DNA from: 73-13 sp035555435
GTDB taxonomy: Bacteria; Actinomycetota; Actinomycetes; Actinomycetales; Microbacteriaceae
Reading direction: 5' to 3'
Length of the DNA stretch: 8,597 bases
Assembly: GCA_035555435.1 (NCBI GenBank)
Contig: DATMGN010000060.1
Location: forward strand, 1 to 8,597
Shown: piece by piece, positions 1 to 6,562 of the stretch
Layout of the letters: each line of letters opens with the position of its first letter
Position numbering within the stretch: position 1 is the stretch's first letter
Position numbers and translations under genes: made by a program
Notes under the pieces: generated by a model
Told to the model about the DNA's origin: nothing
Seen by the model: the letters and a program-made list of their open reading frames with translations, nothing else
Databases searched by the model: none

Positions 1-662
1 GCGAACGCGACCGGGAGGCGCTCGGCGGCCTCGGGACCGAACTCCTCGGCGAGGGCCGAGAGCGTCCCCGCCGCACCGCCGAGCTGCGCGGGCACCGCGC
101 ACCCGGCGAGCGCGTCACGGGCGTCGACGACCTGGACGAGCCAGTCCGCGAAGCGCGCGCCGACGGTCGTCGGCACCGCCTGCTGGGTGAGCGTGCGCGC
201 CGCGGCCGGGGTGTCGCGGTAGCGCGCGGCGAGCCGGGCGAGGGCCGCGACGACGCGGCTCAGGTCCGCGGCGATCCCCGCGAGCGCGTCGCGCGTGACG
301 AGGGCGATCGCCGTGTCGAGGATGTCCTGGCTCGTCGTGCCGCGGTGCACCCAGGCCGCTGCATCCGGGCCGAGCGACGCGCGCAGGCGCGCTACGACGG
401 CGCCGACCGGGTTGCCGTCCTGCACCGCCGCGACGGCGAGCTCGGCGGCATCGATCCGAAGCTGTCCCGCGGCACGCTCGATCTCGACGACCACGGCGTC
501 CGGCGCGAGGCCCACCTCGTGCTGCGCCCGCACGAGTGCGACCTCCGCGGCAACGAGCGCCGCCGCTATCGCGTCATCCGAGACCGCGCCGTCGGCACCG
601 ACCGAGACCGGACTGAGCAGCCCGGTGTCGAAACGGGCGGCGGAGCCCGGGTCAGTAGGCAA
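1..662 (-). CDS. pcaB: 3-carboxy-cis,cis-muconate cycloisomerase, N-terminal part (runs off left edge)
   Basis: Cytoplasmic enzyme of the protocatechuate branch of the beta-ketoadipate pathway. It lactonises 3-carboxy-cis,cis-muconate, the product of PcaHG, to 4-carboxymuconolactone. About 220 residues are present. They match the fumarase/adenylosuccinate lyase superfamily: an N-terminal helical region (DTGLLSPVS near residue 12), the QDGNPVG motif (81-87), and the first conserved block WVHRGTTSQDILDTA (104-118) containing the family's conserved His106. The catalytic loop with the SSxMPxKxN signature lies beyond the edge. No ATG or GTG fits the start. A TTG at 662-660 gives MPTDPGSAARF and has AAGGAG 10 nt upstream, so I chose it. 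The gene then overlaps the pcaG end by 11 bp, consistent with coupled translation in a pcaHGB operon. The family assignment is firm; the start is less so. Confidence 0.88.
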   Translation of the reverse strand, partial: MPTDPGSAARFDTGLLSPVSVGADGAVSDDAIAAALVAAEVALVRAQHEVGLAPDAVVVEIERAAGQLRIDAAELAVAAVQDGNPVGAVVARLRASLGPDAAAWVHRGTTSQDILDTAIALVTRDALAGIAADLSRVVAALARLAARYRDTPAAARTLTQQAVPTTVGARFADWLVQVVDARDALAGCAVPAQLGGAAGTLSALAEEFGPEAAERLPVAF

Positions 663-1221
663 GGAAGACGGTCTCCTTCTCCCCCTGCAGGTGGATGTCG
701 TGCCGCAGCCCGCCGTCCGGCGCGCGAGTCGCGATCAGCGTAGCGCGCTCCTCCGGCGTGAGGGAGGCGAGGAGCGGGTCAGCCGCGAGCGCCGCCTCGT
801 CGTCCGGCAGGTAGATGCGCGTGTGCAGCTTGTCGGGCAGGCCGCGCGCGAAGACGATGAGCGCGATGAAGGGCGCGGTGTCGCCGACCGGCCCCGGGTT
901 GCGCGTCCAGAACGTGTAGCGGCCCTCGTCGCTCGTGCCGGTGCGGCCGAAGCCCGTGAAGCCGTACTTGTCGCGGCGCAGCGACCCGCGCACCTCGGGG
1001 ATCGTGCCGTCCGAGTCGGCCTGCCAGATCTCGAGCATCGCGTCGGGGATGGGATTGCCGTCGCCCTGGTAGACGGTGCCGGTGAGCACGATCGAGCCGG
1101 GGCTCCAGGGGTGCGCGATCTCGTTGTCGAGCTCGTACGGGAGGCCGAACCCGAAGAACGGTCCGATGGTCTGGCCGGCGGTCGCCGGGATGCGCTGCCC
1201 CTCGGGCGTCGAGACGATCAT
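652..1221 (-). CDS. pcaG: Protocatechuate 3,4-dioxygenase alpha subunit
   Basis: Alpha subunit of the intradiol ring-cleaving dioxygenase that opens protocatechuate with O2 to 3-carboxy-cis,cis-muconate in the cytoplasm. The protein is 189 aa, close to the usual length of about 190-210. It carries the N-terminal QTIGPFFGFGLPY segment (17-29) that contributes to the active site in this family. The intradiol dioxygenase beta-sandwich follows, with GxxxxPDAMLEIWQAD (about 55-69) and FARGLPDKLHTRIYLPDD (124-141). Arg135 sits where the conserved alpha-subunit arginine lies. The alpha subunit does not carry the iron ligands; those are in PcaH. The ATG overlaps the pcaH stop codon (TGATG), and GGGGGA lies 6 nt upstream, so start and coupling are clear. 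Confidence 0.96.
   Translation of the reverse strand: MIVSTPEGQRIPATAGQTIGPFFGFGLPYELDNEIAHPWSPGSIVLTGTVYQGDGNPIPDAMLEIWQADSDGTIPEVRGSLRRDKYGFTGFGRTGTSDEGRYTFWTRNPGPVGDTAPFIALIVFARGLPDKLHTRIYLPDDEAALAADPLLASLTPEERATLIATRAPDGGLRHDIHLQGEKETVFLAY
673..678 (-). promoter_or_regulatory. Ribosome binding site for pcaB inside pcaG
   Basis: AAGGAG on the minus strand lies within the last codons of pcaG, 10 nt before the proposed TTG start of pcaB at 662. It is the only good Shine-Dalgarno match near the beginning of the pcaB frame, which is why the TTG was chosen. Confidence 0.5.
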
Positions 1222-2042
1222 CAGTGGTCCCCCTCGGGCTCGAACCAGGTGCGATGCTGGCCGCTGAGGACGATGTCCCAGCGATAGCCGAGCTTGAACT
1301 CGGGCTCGGTCAGGTCGTGGTCGTAGGTGCTGATCAGCCGGTCCCGGTCCTTCTGGTCGGGGATCGACTGGTAGATCGGGTCGAGCGCGAAGAGCGGATC
1401 GCCCGGGAAGTACATCTGCGTGATGATGCGCTGGGTGACCGAGGTGCCGAAGAGCGAGAAGTGGATGTGCGCGGGACGCCACGCGTTCCGGTGGTTCTTC
1501 CACGGGTAGGGCCCGGGCTTGATCGTCGTGAACTCGTACCAGCCGTCGTTGTCCGTGATGGTGCGCCCGGCGCCCGTGAAGTTGGGGTCGAGCGGGGCGG
1601 GGTGCTGGTCGCGCTTGTGGACGTAGCGTCCGGCCGAGTTCGCCTGCCAGATCTCCACGAGCTGGCCGCGGATGGGCCGCCCCCAGCCGTCGAGGACCCG
1701 GCCGCGGACGACCATGCGCTCGCCGAGGGGCTCGCCGGCGTGCTGGAGCGTGAGGTCCGCCTCGATCGCGGCGACGTCGCGTTGTCCGAATGCGGGGCTC
1801 GTCAGCTCGATCGTCTCGGGGTCGACGAGCTTGGGGTTCTTCGTCGGGTGGCGCAGGATGCTGGAGCGGTAGGGCGGGAAGTCGTAGAGCGTCTGGCCGC
1901 CGCGGTAGGTGCCGTCGGCGACGGCTTGCGCGTGCGCGGCCTGGATCGCCTCGATCTCGCTGACGATCTCGCGCTGGGACGCCTGGTCGGGCGCCGCGAG
2001 CAGGCTCTCCGGCGCAGGAGGCGCGTCGGGGGCTTCGGTCAT
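1221..2042 (-). CDS. pcaH: Protocatechuate 3,4-dioxygenase beta subunit (Fe(III)-binding)
   Basis: Catalytic subunit of the dioxygenase, forming the alpha-beta protomer with PcaG and holding the non-haem ferric iron. It has 273 aa. The N-terminal dioxygenase region includes YRGGQTLYDFPPYRSS (46-61) and LVDPETIELTSPAF (72-85). The C-terminal core has RGQLVEIWQANSAGRY (125-140), GPYPWKN (177-183) and WRPAHIHFS (188-196). The four iron ligands are Tyr140, Tyr179, His192 and His194. Their spacing (39, 13, 2) is identical to Tyr408/Tyr447/His460/His462 of the Pseudomonas putida enzyme, and Arg189 matches that enzyme's Arg457. The N-terminus has an Ala/Pro-rich extension of about 20 residues. The ATG at 2042 has AAGGAG 6 nt upstream. 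It is first in the pcaHGB operon and divergent from the IclR gene. Confidence 0.97.
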   Translation of the reverse strand: MTEAPDAPPAPESLLAAPDQASQREIVSEIEAIQAAHAQAVADGTYRGGQTLYDFPPYRSSILRHPTKNPKLVDPETIELTSPAFGQRDVAAIEADLTLQHAGEPLGERMVVRGRVLDGWGRPIRGQLVEIWQANSAGRYVHKRDQHPAPLDPNFTGAGRTITDNDGWYEFTTIKPGPYPWKNHRNAWRPAHIHFSLFGTSVTQRIITQMYFPGDPLFALDPIYQSIPDQKDRDRLISTYDHDLTEPEFKLGYRWDIVLSGQHRTWFEPEGDH

Positions 2043-2073
2043 GTCGGTCTCCTTCGACCCCGAGTCCGTTCAA

Positions 2074-2122
2074 GTGACAGCAACGGATGCAATGGCCCGG
2101 GTATAACGACACATGCTGTCAC
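2074..2122. promoter_or_regulatory. Perfect 9-bp inverted repeat, candidate operator between pcaH and the IclR gene
   Basis: GTGACAGCA (2074-2082) and TGCTGTCAC (2114-2122) are exact reverse complements separated by 31 bp, about four helical turns between arm centres. The repeat sits in the 130-bp divergent region. The near arm is 31 bp from the pcaH start. The natural candidate ligand is the adjacent IclR-type regulator acting on both promoters; this is inference. The wide spacing fits two dimers or a looped complex better than one dimer. Confidence 0.55.
2102..2107 (+). promoter_or_regulatory. Possible -10 element for the IclR gene
   Basis: TATAAC lies between the arms of the inverted repeat and matches 5 of 6 positions of the sigma-70-type -10. 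No convincing -35 hexamer is found 16-18 bp upstream. If used, transcription would begin near 2113-2115, about 60 nt before the preferred ATG, and would be covered by the right repeat arm, suiting autoregulation. Confidence 0.3.
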
Positions 2123-2172
2123 CTCAGTCGCGAAATCCCTTGTCGATTCCCGATGAACGAGATACTTGGGGG

Positions 2173-2940
2173 ATGGCGAACTCGGAGTCCGGCGACTCGA
2201 TGGTCGAGCGCGTCGTGCGCATCCTCGGGGCCTTCGACGCCGAGCACACCGACCTGACCCCGAGCGACGTCGCACGCCGCTCCGCGCTGCCGATGTCGAG
2301 CGCGCACCGCATTGTCGGCGACCTGCTGCGCGCCGGGCTGCTCGAGCGCGATCTGGAGGGCCGCGTGCGCATCGGGATGCGGCTGTGGGAGCTGACGACG
2401 CGCGGCTCGCGCGCGCTCGCGCTGCGCCAGGCCGCCCTGCCCGCGATGGAGCGCGTCCAGGCCGCCGTCGGCGAGCACGTCCAGCTCTGCGTCCTCGACC
2501 AGGACGAGGTGCTCATCATCGAGCAGCTGTCGGCCCCCGATGCGGTGTCCAACGTCACCGCGGTCGCCGGCCGCCTCCCCCTGCACGCATCGAGCTCAGG
2601 GCTCGTGCTGCTCGCGTTCGGCCGTCAGACGCTGCGCGCTCGGGTGCTCGCCCGCCCGCTGCCGGCGATCGGCCCCTCGACGATCACCGATCCGGCGCTG
2701 CTCGCGCGCCGACTGGAGACGGTCCGCGGCGACGGCCACGCGATCCTGCCCGGCTCGATCGAGTCCGTCGCGACGGGCATCTCGGTGCCGGTGCTCGACC
2801 GCGCGGGCACGATCGTCGCGGCGCTGTCGGCCGTCGTCCCGACGGGCTGGGAGCGCGAACGCGAGACGCTCGCCTCGCTGAGGACCGCGGCCGCCTCGGT
2901 CGCCGAGTCGATCGCCGACTACGGGATCCTCACCCACTGA
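2173..2940 (+). CDS. IclR-family transcriptional regulator, likely regulator of pcaHGB
   Basis: A 255-aa DNA-binding regulator. The N-terminal winged helix-turn-helix covers about residues 10-70 (VERVVRILGAFD, then LTPSDVARRSALPMSSAHRIVGDLLRAG, with the wing to RIGMRLWEL). The C-terminal effector domain (about 85-250) shows family hallmarks RLPLHASSSG (134-143) and TGISVPVLD (201-209). The divergent position next to pcaH is the classic arrangement for IclR-type pca regulators (PcaR/PcaU), so control of protocatechuate genes is likely but inferred. The MANSESGDSM start at 2173 resembles many actinobacterial IclR N-termini. Its only nearby GG-rich sequence abuts the ATG, so the ribosome site is poor. 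An in-frame ATG at 2113 would add 20 residues but lies over the inverted repeat. The 3' end overlaps the convergent ATPase gene by 11 bp. Confidence 0.9.
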   Translation: MANSESGDSMVERVVRILGAFDAEHTDLTPSDVARRSALPMSSAHRIVGDLLRAGLLERDLEGRVRIGMRLWELTTRGSRALALRQAALPAMERVQAAVGEHVQLCVLDQDEVLIIEQLSAPDAVSNVTAVAGRLPLHASSSGLVLLAFGRQTLRARVLARPLPAIGPSTITDPALLARRLETVRGDGHAILPGSIESVATGISVPVLDRAGTIVAALSAVVPTGWERERETLASLRTAAASVAESIADYGILTH

Positions 2941-3748
2941 CCGCGACCGTCGGCGGACGGCTGCCGCCGCGCTTGGCCTGCTGGATCTGCTCGTAGACGT
3001 GGGTGCGCAGCTGCGTGAAGCGCGGGAGCGCGCGGGTCGTGATCTGATCGCGTTCGACGGGCAGATCGACCGCGAGATCCTCCTGGACGGTCGTCGGCGA
3101 CATCGAGAGCACGATGACGCGCTCCCCGAGGTAGATCGACTCGTCGATGTCGTGGGTGACGAAGAGGATCGTGACGCCGAAGCGCTCCCAGATGCCGCGC
3201 ACGAGGTCCTCGAGGTCGGCGCGGGTCTGCGCGTCGACGGCCGCGAAGGGCTCGTCCATGATGAGCACCTCGGGGTTGTATGCGACCGCCCGAGCGATCG
3301 CGACCCGCTGCTGCATCCCGCCCGAGAGCTGCCAGGGGTACTTGTCGCCCGCGTCGGCGAGACCGACCGCCTCGAGCGCCTCGGCGACGCGCGCGACGCG
3401 CTCGGCCTTCGGCACGGACTTGAGCAGCGGCAGTGCGACGTTGCGCCGGACGGTCATCCACGGCATGAGGCTGCGGCCGTACTCCTGAAAGACGACCGCC
3501 ATGCGCTTGGGCGGCGCCGTCACGGGGACCCCATCGAGGCGCACGCTCCCGCCACTCGGGTCGAGGAGCCCCGCGATGCACTTGAGCAGGGTCGTCTTGC
3601 CGCAGCCGGACGGGCCGACGATGCACACGAGCTCGCCCTGGCGGGCCGAGAAGGAGATGTCCTGGAGCGCGACGAAGTCGCCGTACGACTTGCTGAGGTG
3701 CTCGACCGCGAGCAGCTGCCCCGTTCCGGCGTCAAGGATCTCAGGCAC
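2930..3748 (-). CDS. ABC importer ATPase, nitrate/sulfonate/taurine (SsuB/TauB) type
   Basis: Cytoplasmic ATP-hydrolysing subunit of the importer encoded by this cluster. Of 272 residues, the motifs are Walker A GPSGCGKTT (45-53), Q-loop Gln88 in VVFQEYG, signature LSGGMQQR (141-148), Walker B VLIMDEP with Asp165/Glu166, D-loop AAVDAQT (169-175) and switch His199 in FVTHDIDES. The VTHDIDESIYLGERVIVLS stretch is typical of the TauB/SsuB/NrtD group. The start is GTG (3748-3746) with AAGGGG 6 nt upstream, and it overlaps the preceding permease gene by 8 bp. It is the last gene of the operon and meets the IclR gene tail to tail with no visible terminator. A C-terminal tail of about 40 residues after the fold is basic and looks disordered. 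Substrate is not determined by this subunit. Confidence 0.95.
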   Translation of the reverse strand: MPEILDAGTGQLLAVEHLSKSYGDFVALQDISFSARQGELVCIVGPSGCGKTTLLKCIAGLLDPSGGSVRLDGVPVTAPPKRMAVVFQEYGRSLMPWMTVRRNVALPLLKSVPKAERVARVAEALEAVGLADAGDKYPWQLSGGMQQRVAIARAVAYNPEVLIMDEPFAAVDAQTRADLEDLVRGIWERFGVTILFVTHDIDESIYLGERVIVLSMSPTTVQEDLAVDLPVERDQITTRALPRFTQLRTHVYEQIQQAKRGGSRPPTVAVSG

Positions 3749-4565
3749 GTTCGGCCCCTTTCAGTCCGTGGTACCAGCCGAGCACGGCTCGCTCGGCGAG
3801 TTGGAAGGCCAGCGCGAGCAGGATGCCGATGAGGCCGAGCAGGAGGACCCCGCTCCACATCTGCGCGTACTGATAGTTCGTCTGGAACACGAGGATCTGG
3901 TAGCCGATGCCGGACGACGACGCCGACATCTCCGAGATGACCATGAGGATGAGCGCGATCGAGATGCACTGGCGGACCCCCGCCATGATCTGCGGCGAGG
4001 CGCTCGGCAGGACGAGCGAGACGATCCGCCTCGGCGTCGAGAGTTGATACGAGCGCGCCGTCTCGCGCTGGACCGAGTCGACCGCTCGGACGCCCTCGAC
4101 CGTGTTGAGCAGGACCGGCCAGACCGCGCCGGCGACGATGACGAGGACCTTGGCCTGGTCGCCGATGCCGAGCGCGAGCGCGAGCAGCGGGACGAGCATG
4201 GGCGGCGGGAGCGCCCGGAAGAACTCGAACACGGGCTCGACGAGGCTGCGCAGCCAGCGGATCGAGCCGACGAGCAGCCCGATCGCGATGCCAGCCGCGA
4301 CGGCGATCACGATGCCGGTGAGCAACCGCCCGAGGCTCGGGAGCACGTCGGCGGTCAGCGCGCTGCCGAACCAGGTCTCGCCGAACGCCTCGCCGATGAC
4401 CCACAGCGACGGGAACCGGTTGTTCGGCGAGAGCATCGCCGAGATCGACCACGCCGCGAGGATGATGAACGGGAGCGCGACGACTTCGAGCGTCCCCGTG
4501 ATCCACCGCGGCATCCGCCCCTTGCGCTTCGGGAGCACGATGCGACGGGTCTCCGAGACACTCAT
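3741..4565 (-). CDS. ABC importer permease (BPD family, SsuC/TauC-like), second permease
   Basis: Integral membrane subunit, 274 aa. A basic N-terminal tail (residues 7-20) is followed by about six hydrophobic segments: roughly 25-45, 80-102, 122-148, 195-212 and 235-258, plus a weaker one. The cytoplasmic EAA-type coupling loop is RETARSYQLSTPRRIVSLVLP (167-187), ending in the usual LP that docks on the ATPase. ATG at 4565 with GGAGGT 6 nt upstream; the start overlaps the stop of the other permease (ATGA). The two permeases differ clearly in sequence, so the membrane pore is probably a heterodimer, whereas SsuABC and TauABC use a homodimer. Confidence 0.94.
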   Translation of the reverse strand: MSVSETRRIVLPKRKGRMPRWITGTLEVVALPFIILAAWSISAMLSPNNRFPSLWVIGEAFGETWFGSALTADVLPSLGRLLTGIVIAVAAGIAIGLLVGSIRWLRSLVEPVFEFFRALPPPMLVPLLALALGIGDQAKVLVIVAGAVWPVLLNTVEGVRAVDSVQRETARSYQLSTPRRIVSLVLPSASPQIMAGVRQCISIALILMVISEMSASSSGIGYQILVFQTNYQYAQMWSGVLLLGLIGILLALAFQLAERAVLGWYHGLKGAERA

Positions 4566-5350
4566 AGGACGACCTCCCCTCGGACCGATTCGTGCCAGGC
4601 GAGCGCCCGGCGTTCGATCGCGCGCACGACCAGGTTGATGAGCAGCGCGAGGATGCCGGCGGCGACGACCATCGCGTACACGCCCGCGTAGTCGCCCGCG
4701 GTCGCGCGCTGCGTGAGGAGTCGGCCGATCCCGGGCACGCCGATGATGAGCTCACCCGTCACGGTGAGGATGAGCGCGACGGTCGCCCCGAGCCGGATCC
4801 CCGTCATGAGGTACGGCAGCGACGTCGGGAAGACGAGGTGGATGAAGCGCGAGAGCGGGCCGAGTCCGAAGCTGCGCTGCGTGTCACGCGCGACACTGTC
4901 GACGTCGGCGACGCCGTAGAGCACCTGGATGAAGACCTGCCAGAACGTCGCGAACACGACGATGACGAGCGACGCGTCGCGGTTCGGGCCGAACGACATG
5001 ATCGCGATCGGGATGATCGCGACCGACGGGATCGGTCGCAGGAACTCGACCGTCGAGCGCGTGTAGCGGCGCAGGAACGGGACGAGGCCGATGACGGTGC
5101 CGAGGACGACGGCGAGCACGATCGAGATGACAAGTCCGATCGCCCAGGTGATGAGGGTGTCGCCGACCGCGCGCCAGAACGCAAGGTCGACGAGATCCCC
5201 GCCGAGCGTCCCGAGGACCTCGGTCGGCGGCGGCACGTACTTCGCGTTGACCCAGCCGACCGCCGCGGCGAGCTGCCAGAGCGCGAGGAACCCGAGGATG
5301 CCGAGGACGCCGAGCAGCGCGCCGCGGAGTCCCGGTCGCTTCCTGGTCAT
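4562..5350 (-). CDS. ABC importer permease (BPD family, SsuC/TauC-like), first permease
   Basis: Integral membrane subunit, 262 aa. Hydrophobic segments lie near 10-32, 65-92, 108-120, 126-146, 187-205 and 222-245. The EAA-type loop ARDTQRSFGLGPLSRFIHLVFP (154-175) follows the family pattern. FLRPIPSVAIIPIAI (103-117) is the conserved segment found in NitT/TauT permeases, and GELIIGVPGIG (199-209) is another typical block. An upstream in-frame ATG at 5371 exists, but AAAGGA lies 5 nt before the ATG at 5350, so I chose the shorter form. The gene overlaps the next permease by 4 bp and follows the binding-protein gene after an 82-bp gap containing a hairpin. Confidence 0.94.
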   Translation of the reverse strand: MTRKRPGLRGALLGVLGILGFLALWQLAAAVGWVNAKYVPPPTEVLGTLGGDLVDLAFWRAVGDTLITWAIGLVISIVLAVVLGTVIGLVPFLRRYTRSTVEFLRPIPSVAIIPIAIMSFGPNRDASLVIVVFATFWQVFIQVLYGVADVDSVARDTQRSFGLGPLSRFIHLVFPTSLPYLMTGIRLGATVALILTVTGELIIGVPGIGRLLTQRATAGDYAGVYAMVVAAGILALLINLVVRAIERRALAWHESVRGEVVL

Positions 5351-5355
5351 CGTCG

Positions 5356-5361
5356 TCCTTT
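5356..5361 (-). promoter_or_regulatory. Ribosome binding site deciding the first permease start
   Basis: AAAGGA on the minus strand stands 5 nt before the ATG at 5350. The earlier in-frame ATG at 5371 lacks a comparable site, so the later start is preferred. Confidence 0.55.
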
Positions 5362-5389
5362 CTGCCTGCATGGTAGGCCCCGGTCACAG

Positions 5390-5423
5390 CGGTGGTCCGG
5401 GGCCTGACGACCCCGGACCACCG
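5390..5423 (-). terminator. GC-rich hairpin between binding-protein and permease genes (partial terminator or mRNA stabiliser)
   Basis: CGGTGGTCCGGGG (5390-5402) and CCCCGGACCACCG (5411-5423) form a perfect 13-bp stem with an 8-nt loop. It starts 9 nt after the binding-protein stop on the minus strand. No T-run follows, so it is not a standard intrinsic terminator. In importer operons, a hairpin here commonly protects the upstream message and lets the binding protein be made in excess over the membrane subunits. That role is inferred; the structure itself is plain in the sequence. Confidence 0.65.
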
Positions 5424-5432
5424 TGTCGAGTG

Positions 5433-6419
5433 CTATCGAGCGATGAGCGTCGACAGGTCGGGCGCCGTGTCGAAGTACCCGTACTCGACGGCGAGTTCGA
5501 TGAGCTCCTCGAGGTGTGCCGTCCCGAGGTCGGCCGTGAACGTCGGGAGCACGATCGCGTCGGCACCGGCCTGCGGGATGTCGAGGTACTTCGCGATCGC
5601 CGCGCGCACCTCCTTCTCGTGCGTCGCCGCGTACTCGAGCGCCTCGGTGAGGGCAGCGGTCCACGCCGCGACCTTGCCGGGCTCCGAATCGATGAGGCTC
5701 TGCAGTGTGAAGTTCGTCAGCACCGTCAGGCCCGGGATGGTCGCCTGGTAGGGACCGCCGAGGTCGGTGCCGCCGGCGGCGACGATCATGCCGCGGAACG
5801 GGTCCGGGACCCACGCGGCGTCGATCGTGCCGGCCTCGATCTGCCCGGGCGCGTCGGGGAAGGCGACGACGACGAACTCGATCGAGTTCGGGTCGCCACC
5901 GTCGTTTGCGACGGCCGCGCGGATCGTCAGGTCACCGGCCGCGTTCGGGCTGTTGACCGAGACCTTTTTGCCGGAGAGGTCCTTCCAGCTCGTGACGCCG
6001 CTCGCGGCGCTCGCGACGACGCTGTTGACGTCGGGCAGGGTCGTGAGGCTGTTCGCGTAGTTGGTGAGCATGCGGACCTGCTCGCCCGCGAGCGCGGCGC
6101 GGAACGGGCCCATCGGCTGGCCGATCGCGAAGTCGACCTCGCCCGAGACGAGACCGGGGATCGCCTGCGCACCACCCTGGGCGGGCAGGATCTCGAGGTT
6201 GATCCCGTGCTCCTCGAAGATGCCCGCGTCGAGCGCAGCCCAGATGGCGCCGGTCTCGGCGATCGGGAGCGCCGCGACCTTGACGTCGTACGTCTCGACG
6301 GGGACGACGGGAGCGTCCTCGGTCGGGGAGGGCGATGGGGCGGGCGCACCGGAATCGGTGCAGCCGACGAGGGCGATCGCCGCGACGACCGCGGCGGCGC
6401 CCAAGATGGAACGCTTCAT
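5433..6419 (-). CDS. Substrate-binding lipoprotein of ABC importer, NMT1/SsuA-like
   Basis: Extracellular, lipid-anchored solute receptor, 328 aa. The signal peptide (MKRS then a hydrophobic Ala/Val stretch) ends in the lipobox LVGC, with Cys20 the predicted lipidated residue. An Ala/Pro/Ser linker follows (about 22-43). The mature domain has the NitT/TauT binding-protein pattern: YDVKVAALPIAETGAIWAALDAGIFEEHGINLEI (44-77), GLVSGEVDFAIGQ (89-101), LSGKKVSVNSPNAAGD (148-163), IEAGTIDAAWVPDPF (194-208). The ligand is not readable; members bind sulfonates, nitrate, aromatic acids such as phthalate, or pyrimidine precursors. The context next to pca genes favours an aromatic acid. ATG at 6419 has GAGAGG 7 nt upstream; the ATG at 6437 lacks a site and would put extra residues before the signal peptide. 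Confidence 0.94.
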   Translation of the reverse strand: MKRSILGAAAVVAAIALVGCTDSGAPAPSPSPTEDAPVVPVETYDVKVAALPIAETGAIWAALDAGIFEEHGINLEILPAQGGAQAIPGLVSGEVDFAIGQPMGPFRAALAGEQVRMLTNYANSLTTLPDVNSVVASAASGVTSWKDLSGKKVSVNSPNAAGDLTIRAAVANDGGDPNSIEFVVVAFPDAPGQIEAGTIDAAWVPDPFRGMIVAAGGTDLGGPYQATIPGLTVLTNFTLQSLIDSEPGKVAAWTAALTEALEYAATHEKEVRAAIAKYLDIPQAGADAIVLPTFTADLGTAHLEELIELAVEYGYFDTAPDLSTLIAR

Positions 6420-6496
6420 TGCGGGACCTCTCTTCATTCTTCATCGAATGGTGCGCCACGATCTCGCCTGCCGCGCACGGCATCCTGGCGGGATGC

Positions 6497-6534
6497 ATGA
6501 CATTATGCCGACAAGTATGTGGATTCAATGTCAC
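6497..6534. promoter_or_regulatory. Predicted PaaX-like operator at the importer promoter
   Basis: Half-sites ATGACATTAT (6497-6506, plus) and GTGACATTGA (6534-6525, minus) form an inverted pair with 18 bp between the 10-mers; TGACATT is perfectly repeated. The cores are arranged TGACA-N26-TGTCA. The same arrangement and spacing occurs at the start of the paaX-like gene (7459-7496). The rest of the 143-bp gap (6420-6562) holds only the promoter elements and a second, overlapping inverted repeat, GTATGTG/CACATAC (6515-6538). Confidence 0.55.
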
Positions 6535-6543
6535 ATACGTCAA
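6514..6543 (-). promoter_or_regulatory. Candidate promoter of the importer operon
   Basis: On the minus strand TTGACG (6543-6538, 5 of 6 matches to the -35) is followed after 18 bp by CATACT (6519-6514, 4 of 6 to the -10). A second -10-like CATAAT (6507-6502, 5 of 6) lies downstream, with TTGAAT 15 bp before it. Either would give a leader of roughly 75-90 nt before the binding-protein ATG. Both lie inside the inverted TGACA pair, so a bound protein would block polymerase. Confidence 0.45.
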
Positions 6544-6562
6544 CCACTCGTTTGCGGCGGGT

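Noticed and set aside
295..1287. A 330-codon plus-strand frame opposite pcaB and pcaG
   Set aside because: Antisense shadow of GC-rich coding sequence; the minus-strand products show full family motifs.
2113..2172. Extended IclR N-terminus starting at ATG 2113
   Set aside because: The extra 20 residues do not look like IclR sequence and overlap the inverted repeat; the MANSESGDS start is typical. A leaderless start at 2113 cannot be fully excluded.
3501..4691. A 396-codon plus-strand frame opposite the permease and ATPase genes
   Set aside because: Its product is rich in Arg, Asp and Glu with no fold signature, and the opposite strand encodes a well-conserved importer.
5433..6419. Binding protein as a thiamine-precursor (THI5/ThiY) receptor
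   Set aside because: The fold is shared, but no thiamine genes or TPP riboswitch are present, and the neighbourhood is aromatic catabolism.
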